Below are positions 1-6,507 of a DNA stretch of 8,183 bases, one piece after another. The translations under genes and the position numbers were made by a program. Source of the stretch: Rikenellaceae bacterium (lineage in GTDB: Bacteria > Bacteroidota > Bacteroidia > Bacteroidales > Rikenellaceae); the NCBI GenBank assembly GCA_020859875.1, contig JAJBVJ010000153.1, forward strand, positions 1 through 8,183, written 5' to 3'. Under the pieces are notes generated by a model. That model ran no database searches, was not told the origin of the DNA, and saw nothing but the letters and a program-made list of their open reading frames with translations. Within the stretch, counting starts at the first letter, position 1. Each line of letters opens with the position of its first letter.

Positions 1-1084
1 TGCGGTTCGTCCCGGGCGAAATCTCACCCGTTACCCTCGATACCAAATGGATTACGTGGGAATAGAACTGGAGCTCCTTGTAGGATTCCACGGCGACTCC
101 CGAAGCGTTGCGGCTCAGGTCGTTGCGGGCCAGATCGACGAGCATCACGTGTTCGGCATTCTCTTTCTCATCGGCAGCGAGCCGCCGGGCGAGTGCGCGG
201 TCTTTTTCATCGTCCCCGGTGCGGTATATCGTCCCTGCGATGGGGTCAATGGTCGCTTTATTTCCTTCCACCTTGACATGGGTCTCGGGCGAGGAGCCGA
301 AAATCCGGAACGATCCGAAGTCGAAATAGAAGAGATAGGGCGACGGATTGACCGACCGCAGTGCGCGGTAGACCATAAAGTCGTCGCCGATAAATGGCTG
401 TTCGAACCGGCGCGAAAGCACGATCTGGAAAACGTCGCCACGCATGCAGTGCGAGATTCCCTTCCCTACCATCGCCATATACTCCCCGTCCGTTACGGGC
501 GAGGATACCTCCCCGCGGGGCGAAAAGCCGTAGGTGGGAAAATTCCGGCTCTCGATCACCGACAGCAGCTCCTCCACACCGCTCGGGGTGCCCTCGGTAA
601 GATTTTCGGTCACTGTCATCTCGTTGCGCAGATGGTTGACCGCCACCACATAGCGGTATAAGATGTAGGTCATTTCCGGGATACCCGCAAGCTGCGGATC
701 GGTGCCGGTGATGTCTACCGTTTCGAAATATTTTACTGCATCGTATGAGGTATACCCGAAAAGGCCGTTTGCCGCCCGGGTATCGCCCTCCACCACGAAC
801 GAGGCTGTAAAATCGTTCAGCAGATCCTGCAGGCCCGGCCCCTCGACGGGCTTTATCTCGATCGTACCGTCGGGATACTGCTCGGTGACCTTGCCGTCCC
901 GCACGGAGAAGCGGGCCAGCGGCTCGATGCCGATAAAGGAGAAGCTGTTTTCCGATGAGTGGTAGTCGGAACTCTCCAGCAGGGCCGACTGGGGGTACAT
1001 ATCCCTCACTTTAAGGTATATGCCCACGGGGGGTCGCAGGTCTGCAAGGAGGCTTTTGGAGATAGCCGTAAGTTTAGTTTTCAT
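1..1084 (-). CDS. trpE: Anthranilate synthase component I, partial (C-terminus beyond left edge)
   Basis: TrpE converts chorismate to anthranilate, the first committed step of tryptophan synthesis, using ammonia from the TrpG subunit. I translated the minus strand from the ATG at 1084-1082: 361 residues are open to the window edge, so roughly the last 100 residues of a normal TrpE are missing. Visible family marks are LLESS at 35-39 (the tryptophan feedback-binding region), GDVFQIVLSRRF at 216-227, NPSPYLFYF at 246-254, SSPET at 264-268, PIAGT at 281-285, and DEKENAEHVMLVDLARND at 305-322 with the chorismate/Mg-binding residues. The start overlaps the end of trpB by 11 bp, which suggests translational coupling, and both genes share the upstream attenuator. 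The trpB-trpE order is typical of Bacteroidetes trp operons; trpG, trpD, trpC, trpF and trpA would be expected further left. Menaquinone or salicylate chorismate enzymes are less likely because of the LLES motif and the trp context. Confidence 0.97.
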   Translation of the reverse strand, partial: MKTKLTAISKSLLADLRPPVGIYLKVRDMYPQSALLESSDYHSSENSFSFIGIEPLARFSVRDGKVTEQYPDGTIEIKPVEGPGLQDLLNDFTASFVVEGDTRAANGLFGYTSYDAVKYFETVDITGTDPQLAGIPEMTYILYRYVVAVNHLRNEMTVTENLTEGTPSGVEELLSVIESRNFPTYGFSPRGEVSSPVTDGEYMAMVGKGISHCMRGDVFQIVLSRRFEQPFIGDDFMVYRALRSVNPSPYLFYFDFGSFRIFGSSPETHVKVEGNKATIDPIAGTIYRTGDDEKDRALARRLAADEKENAEHVMLVDLARNDLSRNASGVAVESYKELQFYSHVIHLVSRVTGEISPGTNR

Positions 1085-2273
1085 CGCTGCGGGTACGGTT
1101 AAAATATTCTACGTAAGTTTCCATATCCTTGTCGCCGCGCCCCGAGAGGGTCAGAACCACCACATCTTCCCGGCGGAATTCCATTTTGTCGAGTGCTCCC
1201 AGGGCATGGGCCGTTTCGACGGCGGGAATTATCCCTTCGAGCCGCGTGAGCTCCATCGCCGCACGCAGCGCATCGTCGTCCGTGACCGCGACGATCCGGG
1301 CGCGGCCCGTCGCGGCCAGGTTTGCGTGCATCGGCCCTATGCCGGGATAGTCGAGCCCCGCCGATACGGAGTAGGGCTCGGTGATCTGGCCGTGGGCATC
1401 CTGCATCACGAAGGTGCGGCTGCCGTGGATGATGCCGCGTTTGCCCAGGTGGATGGTAGCCGCCGTATGGCCGCTCTCCACGCCGAGGCCGGCCGCCTCC
1501 ACCGCTACGAGGCTCACCGCCGCATCGTCCAGATAATGGTAGAATGTACCCGCCGCATTGCTTCCCCCGCCCACACAGGCTATAAGGTAATCGGGCCTCT
1601 GCCTGCCTTCCTGCTGAAGGAGCTGTTTTTGGATCTCGGCGCTGATCACCGACTGGAAACGTGCCACCATATCGGGGTAGGGATGCGGCCCTACGGTCGA
1701 TCCGATAATGTAGTGTGTGTCGGACGGATTGCAGCACCAGTCGCGGATGGCCTCGTTCGTGGCGTCCTTCAGTGTGCGGTTGCCGCTGGTTACCGGACGC
1801 ACCTCGGCCCCGAGCATCTCCATCTTCTGCACGTTGAGCCTCTGGCGGGCTATATCGGTCTCGCCCATGTATACAATACACTTCATCCCCTTAAGTGCGC
1901 ATACCGTCGCCGCGGCGACGCCGTGCTGACCCGCACCGGTCTCGGCGATAATGCGGCTCTTTCCCATCCGCCGGGCCAGAAGGATCTGACCGACGGTGTT
2001 GTTAATCTTATGGGCCCCGGTATGGTTCAGGTCTTCGCGTTTGAGGTATATCCGCGCTCCGTATTTTTCCGAGAGCCTCGAAGCGTAATAGAGGGGTGAG
2101 GGCCTTCCCACATAGTCTCTCAGAAGGGCATCGAATTCCGTGCGGAACCCCTCTTCGGACATGATGGAAAGATAGCGCTCCCGGAGGTTTTTCACGTTGG
2201 CATAGAGAATCTCGGGGATATAAGCCCCCCCGAACTCCCCATAGTAGCCTTCGCCGTTTACATTGTAATCCAT
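1074..2273 (-). CDS. trpB: Tryptophan synthase beta chain
   Basis: TrpB is the PLP-dependent beta subunit that condenses indole with L-serine to give tryptophan; the alpha subunit (TrpA) supplies indole through an internal tunnel. The protein has 399 residues, close to the usual length of about 397. Landmarks are GEFGGAYIPE near the N-terminus (12-21), NHTGAHKINN at 83-92 with Lys89 as the PLP Schiff-base lysine, ETGAGQHG at 111-118 with the catalytic Glu111, the phosphate-binding GGGSNA at 235-240, and a C-terminal SGRGDKD. The conserved N-terminus supports the ATG at 2273. The preceding stretch is A-rich with no Shine-Dalgarno sequence, as usual in Bacteroidetes. It is the first structural gene of the operon, 96 nt downstream of the terminator hairpin at 2370-2405, so its transcription should depend on readthrough of that hairpin. 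This is the standard TrpB1 type, not the longer TrpB2. Confidence 0.98.
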   Translation of the reverse strand: MDYNVNGEGYYGEFGGAYIPEILYANVKNLRERYLSIMSEEGFRTEFDALLRDYVGRPSPLYYASRLSEKYGARIYLKREDLNHTGAHKINNTVGQILLARRMGKSRIIAETGAGQHGVAAATVCALKGMKCIVYMGETDIARQRLNVQKMEMLGAEVRPVTSGNRTLKDATNEAIRDWCCNPSDTHYIIGSTVGPHPYPDMVARFQSVISAEIQKQLLQQEGRQRPDYLIACVGGGSNAAGTFYHYLDDAAVSLVAVEAAGLGVESGHTAATIHLGKRGIIHGSRTFVMQDAHGQITEPYSVSAGLDYPGIGPMHANLAATGRARIVAVTDDDALRAAMELTRLEGIIPAVETAHALGALDKMEFRREDVVVLTLSGRGDKDMETYVEYFNRTRSDEN

Positions 2274-2369
2274 TGTCTTATCGGTTTTAACTTTTTCTTG
2301 TTATTGTTTGTCCCGGCCGGTGTGTCGTCGGCACCCCGCCCCCCCGAATATCCGTATGCCGAGGGTATA

Positions 2370-2405
2370 AAATTAAGGGCTGTCGTGTCCGACAGCCCTT
2401 AATTT
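2370..2405 (-). terminator. Attenuator terminator hairpin of the trp operon leader
   Basis: This is a perfect inverted repeat: 16-bp arms (2370-2385 and 2390-2405) around a four-base loop. On the minus strand the GC core (AAGGGCTGTCG / CGACAGCCCTT) is followed directly by TAATTTTAT, so it reads as an intrinsic terminator for transcription heading to trpB. It begins 27 nt after the stop codon of the Trp-rich leader peptide and ends 96 nt before trpB, the place expected of a classical attenuator. The loop and 3' arm contain CACGAC, complementary to GUCGUG in codons 19-20 of the leader peptide; that pairing would prevent full hairpin formation. The arms are AT-rich at the base on both sides, so it could also stop plus-strand transcripts, but nothing upstream on that strand requires it. 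Confidence 0.9.
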
Positions 2406-2432
2406 ATTGTTTGCTTTTGTGCAAATATATGG

Positions 2433-2501
2433 CTAAACGTTCACGACTTTTACGAGTTGCGAGCGCCACCACCATGCGGTATTTGAAAAGGACGATACCA
2501 T
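2433..2501 (-). CDS. trpL: trp operon leader peptide with three consecutive Trp codons
   Basis: This is a 22-codon ORF plus TAG, starting with ATG at 2501-2499. The peptide begins MVSSFSNTAWWWRS; residues 10-12 are three TGG codons in a row. Tryptophan is the rarest amino acid, and this run sits just upstream of a strong terminator and trpB, so the role as a sensor of charged tRNA-Trp is clear. The expected logic is as follows. With scarce Trp the ribosome stalls at codons 10-12, leaving codons 19-20 (GTC GTG, positions 2447-2442) free to pair with CACGAC in the terminator. With ample Trp the ribosome runs to the stop codon, covers those codons, and the terminator forms. The peptide itself probably has no function. 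The transcription start predicted from the promoter lies only about a dozen bases before the ATG, so translation would start almost at once. The assignment is by pattern; the exact antiterminator fold is inferred. Confidence 0.9.
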   Translation of the reverse strand: MVSSFSNTAWWWRSQLVKVVNV

Positions 2502-2520
2502 AATGTTTTCTTCCGTTAGG

Positions 2521-2552
2521 CAAATATATGAGTTTTTTCCTATGCACACAAA
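2521..2552 (-). promoter_or_regulatory. Promoter of the trp operon (Bacteroidetes type)
   Basis: On the minus strand a TTTG (-33 element, plus positions 2549-2552) is followed after 20 nt by TATATTTG (2521-2528), a perfect match to the Bacteroidetes -7 consensus TAnnTTTG. The predicted transcript start is near 2514, about 12 nt before the leader-peptide ATG at 2501. I see no clear operator, so attenuation may be the main control. Confidence 0.78.
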
Positions 2553-2626
2553 TTTTGTTCCCGAAAATCTTTTCTCCCCGCCCCGTTATAACGAAGCTGC
2601 GGTAGCCATATATCCGTCCGATTTTT

Positions 2627-2634
2627 TACTTTTG
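2627..2634 (+). promoter_or_regulatory. Candidate -7 element for the glycosyltransferase gene
   Basis: TACTTTTG matches TAnnTTTG exactly on the plus strand, 40 nt before the ATG at 2675. No TTTG lies about 20 nt upstream, so the -33 element is missing or degenerate. It is divergent from the trp promoter, with roughly 75 bp between the two -7 boxes outside the -33 element. Confidence 0.42.
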
Positions 2635-2674
2635 TATATTTTTTGACCATTGCCCGACAAATCAACCGACGATT

Positions 2675-4303
2675 ATGAGATCCAGGCATCTGGCCTACAT
2701 ACTGCTGCTGCTTCCCCTGTTCATCGCGAGGGACTATACCCCTGCCAATGAGCTCAAATATGTAAGTATTGTCGACGAAGCGCTGGAAAACAATACCTGG
2801 TTCGCCTTTTACAACCACGGCGAACCCTATGCCGATAAGCCGCCCCTTTTCCTGTGGCTGATGATGGGTGCCCGGATCGTTGCCGGGAAACACCTCATCT
2901 GGCTCATGGGCCTCATCTCGCTCTTTTCGGCGGCGGGGATAATGGCCATCTTCGATAAGTGGTTCTACCGGGCCCGCATACAGCACGATCCCCTAACTTC
3001 CAATATGATGCTCGGCACGACCCTTATCTTCCTCGGGGCGGCGGCCGTGGTAAGGATGGATATGCTGATGTCCTTTTTTATCGTTCTGTCGCTGTATACA
3101 TTCTACAAATTATATTCGGGGATCGGCCGCGGGCGGGACAGGTGGCTGCTCGCCGTGTGGATATTTCTGGCGGTATTCTCCAAGGGGCCTGTGGGGCTTT
3201 TCGTCCCCGTACTCTCCATGGTGGTATTCCTTGCCGTGAAAAAAGAACTGCGCACGCTGGGCCGGTACCTGGGCTGGCGGCAGTGGTCGATCCTGCTGGG
3301 ACTGTCTGCCCTATGGTTCATTCTGGTTTATCTGGACGGCGGCAAAGAATATCTCCACAACCTTCTCTTTACCCAGACTGCCGGACGCGGTATCGACTCC
3401 TTCCACCATAAGGAGCCGGTCTATTATTACCTTGTAAATATAATCTGGATAATGGCCCCCTGGATGCTTCTCTATATCGCCGCATTGTGGGCCGGATTGA
3501 AAAACAAGGTGTTGAAGAACGATACGGAAACCCTTTCGATTTGTGTCATTGTCACAACCTTCGTGATGCTTTCGGCATTCAGCTCGAAGGTGGAGATCTA
3601 CCTGCTGCCCGTTTCCCCGTTCGTCGCCTACCTCACCTCGGCGTATATTTATAAACTCGGCGGTAATACGTGGGTCAAACTCGGGGCCGCGGTTCCCGCG
3701 TCGCTTCTGCTTTTGGCCTTCCCGGTATCGTTCCTCGCCAGGAAGATAATTAATTACGACTACCAGAGCCTGGTGCCCTTCCACATCGCCTTCTTTTTCC
3801 TCTCCGTGGGGGCTTTACTCTCGCTCTATTATATACTGAAAAGCAGGGTCTCGCGCGGGGTGGGCCTGCTGGCCTGCTCCATTGTCTTCACCCTCGCCGT
3901 CTCTTCTTTCGGACTGCCCCAGTTCAATAAATACTTAGGATTCAAATATATTGCCGATGCCGGTAAGGAGATTGCCGACCGGGAGGGAATATCCGACTAC
4001 GCTTATTACAATATCTACCGCGCAGCGAATATGGACGTCTATATCGGAAACAGACTGAATAAGGTCGGTACACTGGCCCAGATCGATTCGCTCGCACGGA
4101 GCGATTCCCCGACGATGTTCTTTATCAAAAAGAAGGAATTTGCCCGGGTAGAAGGCATGGAGGAGGTTCTCGAAGGCTACCATCCCTCGTTCGAATTCTA
4201 CCGATACCGGTGGTATGTACTGGGCGGGAGGAGCCGACCGGATATTTATAGGTATAATTCGGAAGGGAAGGGCTTAACAGACAGTGTCGAACCATCATAT
4301 TAG
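2675..4303 (+). CDS. Multi-pass membrane glycosyltransferase, ArnT/PMT (GT-C) family
   Basis: This 542-residue integral membrane protein is of the dolichyl-phosphate-mannosyltransferase/ArnT type (GT39/GT83). Such enzymes move a sugar from a polyprenyl-phosphate carrier to lipid A, protein or another acceptor on the outer face of the inner membrane. Seen directly: an N-terminal membrane segment (5-18), then a polar stretch with RDYTPANELKY (19-29), equivalent to the acidic first-loop motif of the family. KPPLFLWL follows at 55-62, then RMDMLMSFF (127-135), FSKGPVGLFVP (168-178, the ArnT-like KG motif), a second exposed loop with FHHKEPVYYYL (243-253), and SSKVEIYLLPVSPF (303-316). About 12 hydrophobic spans end near residue 413, before a soluble C-terminal domain of about 130 residues. 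The acceptor and sugar cannot be read from sequence, and there is no neighbouring arn, lipid A or polysaccharide gene. It has its own candidate promoter and converges on upp. Confidence 0.85.
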   Translation: MRSRHLAYILLLLPLFIARDYTPANELKYVSIVDEALENNTWFAFYNHGEPYADKPPLFLWLMMGARIVAGKHLIWLMGLISLFSAAGIMAIFDKWFYRARIQHDPLTSNMMLGTTLIFLGAAAVVRMDMLMSFFIVLSLYTFYKLYSGIGRGRDRWLLAVWIFLAVFSKGPVGLFVPVLSMVVFLAVKKELRTLGRYLGWRQWSILLGLSALWFILVYLDGGKEYLHNLLFTQTAGRGIDSFHHKEPVYYYLVNIIWIMAPWMLLYIAALWAGLKNKVLKNDTETLSICVIVTTFVMLSAFSSKVEIYLLPVSPFVAYLTSAYIYKLGGNTWVKLGAAVPASLLLLAFPVSFLARKIINYDYQSLVPFHIAFFFLSVGALLSLYYILKSRVSRGVGLLACSIVFTLAVSSFGLPQFNKYLGFKYIADAGKEIADREGISDYAYYNIYRAANMDVYIGNRLNKVGTLAQIDSLARSDSPTMFFIKKKEFARVEGMEEVLEGYHPSFEFYRYRWYVLGGRSRPDIYRYNSEGKGLTDSVEPSY

Positions 4304-4374
4304 CTTATATTCGAAGCCTTTGCAACCTATAACGGGAATGGTAACGGTACGGCACAATATCCGGACGGGTGGGG

Positions 4375-5028
4375 TTATAATTTCTCTCCGTAGGCCAAAT
4401 CTCCTGCATCGCCCAGGCCGGGTATAATGTAGGATTTGACCGTAAGTTCGGAATCCACAGCCGCGCACCAGATGGTAGTCCGTTCGAGCGGCATATGCTT
4501 CTTCGTATAGAGAATACCCTCCTCACTTCCGATCACCGAAGCGACATGGGTATGGCGCGGAACCCCGCCCTTTTCCAGCAAAGCGTTATAGGTTTTCACC
4601 AGTGAGATACCGGTGGCGAGCATCGGATCGACCAGGATCAACACCTTGTCCGTCAGGTCGCAGCTCGAAATATATTCCACCTTCACGTTGAAGGTACCGT
4701 CCTTACTGTATTTGCGATAGGCCGATACAAATGCGTTCTGGGCGTCGTCGAAGAAATTTAGAAAACCCTGGTGGTAGGGCAGGCCGGCCCGCAGGATGGT
4801 TGCTATAACCACCTGGTCGTCCGGAACGCTGATCTCCGCCTCGCCCAGTGGCGTCTCCACGACGGTCTTGGAGTAATCGAGGGTTTTGCTTATTTCATAG
4901 GCCATCACCTCCCCCACCCGTTCCAGGTTGCGGCGGAACCTCATTCTGTCCCCCTGAATATTAACGTCGCGCATCCGCTGGACGAACTTATTGAGTATCG
5001 TGTTCTGTCGATCGAGGATATGGAGCAT
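4375..5028 (-). CDS. upp: Uracil phosphoribosyltransferase
   Basis: Upp makes UMP and pyrophosphate from uracil and PRPP, the main uracil-salvage reaction in the cytosol. The protein has 217 residues, a little longer than the usual 208-210. Family marks are ILRAGLPYHQG at 78-88, the PRPP-binding loop LVDPMLATG at 132-140, and the uracil-binding YIIPGLGDAGD at 200-210 close to the C-terminus. The N-terminus (LDRQNTILNKFVQRMRDV) aligns in character with the helix that starts other Upp proteins, which supports the ATG at 5028. It stands alone: 196 bp from hflX upstream and 71 bp from the convergent glycosyltransferase gene. I see no good hairpin terminator in the 71-bp convergent gap. No PyrR-type or riboswitch structure was recognised in the leader. 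Confidence 0.96.
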   Translation of the reverse strand: MLHILDRQNTILNKFVQRMRDVNIQGDRMRFRRNLERVGEVMAYEISKTLDYSKTVVETPLGEAEISVPDDQVVIATILRAGLPYHQGFLNFFDDAQNAFVSAYRKYSKDGTFNVKVEYISSCDLTDKVLILVDPMLATGISLVKTYNALLEKGGVPRHTHVASVIGSEEGILYTKKHMPLERTTIWCAAVDSELTVKSYIIPGLGDAGDLAYGEKL

Positions 5029-5062
5029 AGAGGCTGTTTTATGGGGTGAGGGTAATCTTTGC

Positions 5063-5070
5063 TAAAAATA
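5063..5070 (-). promoter_or_regulatory. Weak -7-like box upstream of upp
   Basis: Read on the minus strand, TATTTTTA matches TAnnTTTG except at the last base and lies 34 nt before the upp ATG, next to an eight-A tract (plus 5073-5080). No TTTG is found at the expected -33 distance. The box may be chance in an AT-rich patch, but some promoter should lie here if upp is transcribed apart from hflX. Confidence 0.25.
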
Positions 5071-5224
5071 GTAAAAAAAATTCCAACGGGCCCCTGCCGC
5101 GGAAAATTTAACCCCGCCGGATATCCGGATCCGTCCCGGCCCGGCTTCCGGAGCACTTGACGCTTACCCTTTAAAGCTACCCCCGGCCCGGATTGTCATC
5201 CCTCCCCACACTTGGCTGTCAATA

Positions 5225-6427
5225 TCAATAAAGGTAGTTGTTGAACGGGTAGCGTCCGGCATGGATCTCGCGCACCATAACGTAAAGGTCGCCGCGGAGC
5301 TTGTCGATATTGATCTTTTCCTTTGCGGAGATAAATATGCAGGGGGTGTTTGCCTTCGCTATCCAGCTTTTTTTCATCTCTTCGAGAGTCATGTTTTCGC
5401 GCGTTGCGGGCGTAAGGTCGTCCTCCTCCTTATGTACGTGGCGGTAGGCGTCCACCTTATTGAAGATCAAAAACACCGGCTTGTCACCCGCCCCGATCTC
5501 CTGCAGGGTCTGCTTCACCACCTCGATATGCTCCTCGAAATTGGGATGGGATATGTCCACCACATGGAGCAGGAGGTCGGCTTCGCGCACCTCGTCGAGG
5601 GTCGATTTGAACGACTCTACCAGCTGAGTTGGCAGCTTGCGGATAAACCCTACCGTATCTGAGAGCAGGAAGGGGATATTCTCCAGCACCACTTTGCGTA
5701 CCGTGGTATCGAGCGTGGCAAAGAGCTTGTTCTCGGCAAATACGTCGCTCTTGCTGATAAGGTTCATTATCGTGGATTTCCCAACATTGGTATAGCCCAC
5801 CAGCGATACCCTGACCATATTGCCGCGGTTGCCCCGCTGTACGGCCATCTGCCGGTCGATCTTTTTGAGGTCTTCCTTGAGTTTGCTGATGCGGCTGCGG
5901 ATAACGCGCCGGTCGGTCTCGATCTCACGTTCCCCGGCACCTCCGCGGGTTCCGGTGCCGCCCCGCTGGCGCTCGAGGTGAGTCCAGAGCCCCGTCAGCC
6001 GCGGGAGCATATATTCGTACTGAGCCAACTGCACCTGGGTCATGGCATAAGCCGTCCGGGCCCTCTGGACGAATATATCGAGTATGAGGCTCGTACGGTC
6101 GAGGATGCGGCATCCGAGCACTTTCTCTATGTTGCGGGTCTGGGAGGGGGATAGCTCGTCGTCGAATATCACTGTCCCGATGCCGTTTTCGGCAGCGTAG
6201 CGCCCGATCTCCTCCAGTTTGCCCGGCCCCATATAGAGGCGGGAGTTGGGTGTGGAGAGCTTCTGGGTAAAGCGCTTCTCTGTCTCGATCCCGGCCGTTG
6301 TGGCCAGGAATTCCAGTTCGTCGAGGTACTCTTCGGCCTGCCTTTCGTCCTGACGGTCCCGTATCACCGCCGCAAGGATCGCCTTTGCGGAATCTCTCGA
6401 TTCGTTATCCATTATATTTTCATTCAT
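5225..6427 (-). CDS. hflX: Ribosome-associated GTPase HflX
   Basis: HflX binds the 50S ribosomal subunit, hydrolyses GTP (and ATP), and in other bacteria splits stalled or hibernating 70S ribosomes under heat stress or antibiotics. The protein has 400 residues. The N-terminal HflX domain (about 10-155) includes GPGKLEEI (67-74) and VIFDDELSPSQTRNIE (86-101). It is followed by the glycine-rich GGTGTRGGAGE linker (156-166) and a coiled-coil (about 170-200). The Ras-like G domain has a P-loop GYTNVGKST (211-219), G2 around ATLDTT (237-242), G3 DTVGF (257-261), G4 NKVD (323-326) and G5 SAKE (367-370). All GTP-binding motifs look intact. The ATG at 6427 is used; an alternative in-frame ATG lies five codons later. 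No hfq, hflK or hflC is adjacent, unlike E. coli. The 196 bp downstream hold only GC-rich palindromic sequence (for example CCGGATATCCGG at 5117-5128) and no convincing terminator. Confidence 0.96.
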   Translation of the reverse strand: MNENIMDNESRDSAKAILAAVIRDRQDERQAEEYLDELEFLATTAGIETEKRFTQKLSTPNSRLYMGPGKLEEIGRYAAENGIGTVIFDDELSPSQTRNIEKVLGCRILDRTSLILDIFVQRARTAYAMTQVQLAQYEYMLPRLTGLWTHLERQRGGTGTRGGAGEREIETDRRVIRSRISKLKEDLKKIDRQMAVQRGNRGNMVRVSLVGYTNVGKSTIMNLISKSDVFAENKLFATLDTTVRKVVLENIPFLLSDTVGFIRKLPTQLVESFKSTLDEVREADLLLHVVDISHPNFEEHIEVVKQTLQEIGAGDKPVFLIFNKVDAYRHVHKEEDDLTPATRENMTLEEMKKSWIAKANTPCIFISAKEKINIDKLRGDLYVMVREIHAGRYPFNNYLY

Positions 6428-6457
6428 AATTATCTATTTATGCTGCCTGATCCGGTG

Positions 6458-6490
6458 CAAAGTTAATTATCCGGCGGCACATATTGCATA
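6458..6490 (-). promoter_or_regulatory. Promoter of hflX
   Basis: On the minus strand TAACTTTG (6458-6465) is an exact TAnnTTTG -7 box, preceded after 21 nt by TATG (6487-6490), a three-of-four match to TTTG. The transcript would start near 6451, about 24 nt before the hflX ATG at 6427. Confidence 0.6.
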
Positions 6491-6507
6491 CTTGCAGTTT
6501 TTGCTCC

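Noticed and set aside
47..661. 204-residue plus-strand open frame
   Set aside because: It is antisense to trpE, whose motifs are complete; the translation resembles no family I know.
1020..2099. 359-residue plus-strand open frame
   Set aside because: It lies antisense to trpB throughout, and TrpB is unmistakable; the frame is open because of GC-rich codon use on the other strand.
2540..2986. 148-residue minus-strand frame upstream of the trp promoter
   Set aside because: It is mostly antisense to the glycosyltransferase gene and runs into the trp promoter; no recognisable domain.
4304..4374. Search for a shared terminator between the convergent glycosyltransferase and upp genes
   Set aside because: No inverted repeat of useful length was found; termination here may be Rho-dependent or lie inside a neighbouring gene.
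5029..5224. GC-rich palindromes (for example CCGGATATCCGG at 5117-5128) as a terminator or riboswitch
   Set aside because: No T tract directly follows on the minus strand and no conserved riboswitch core could be recognised.
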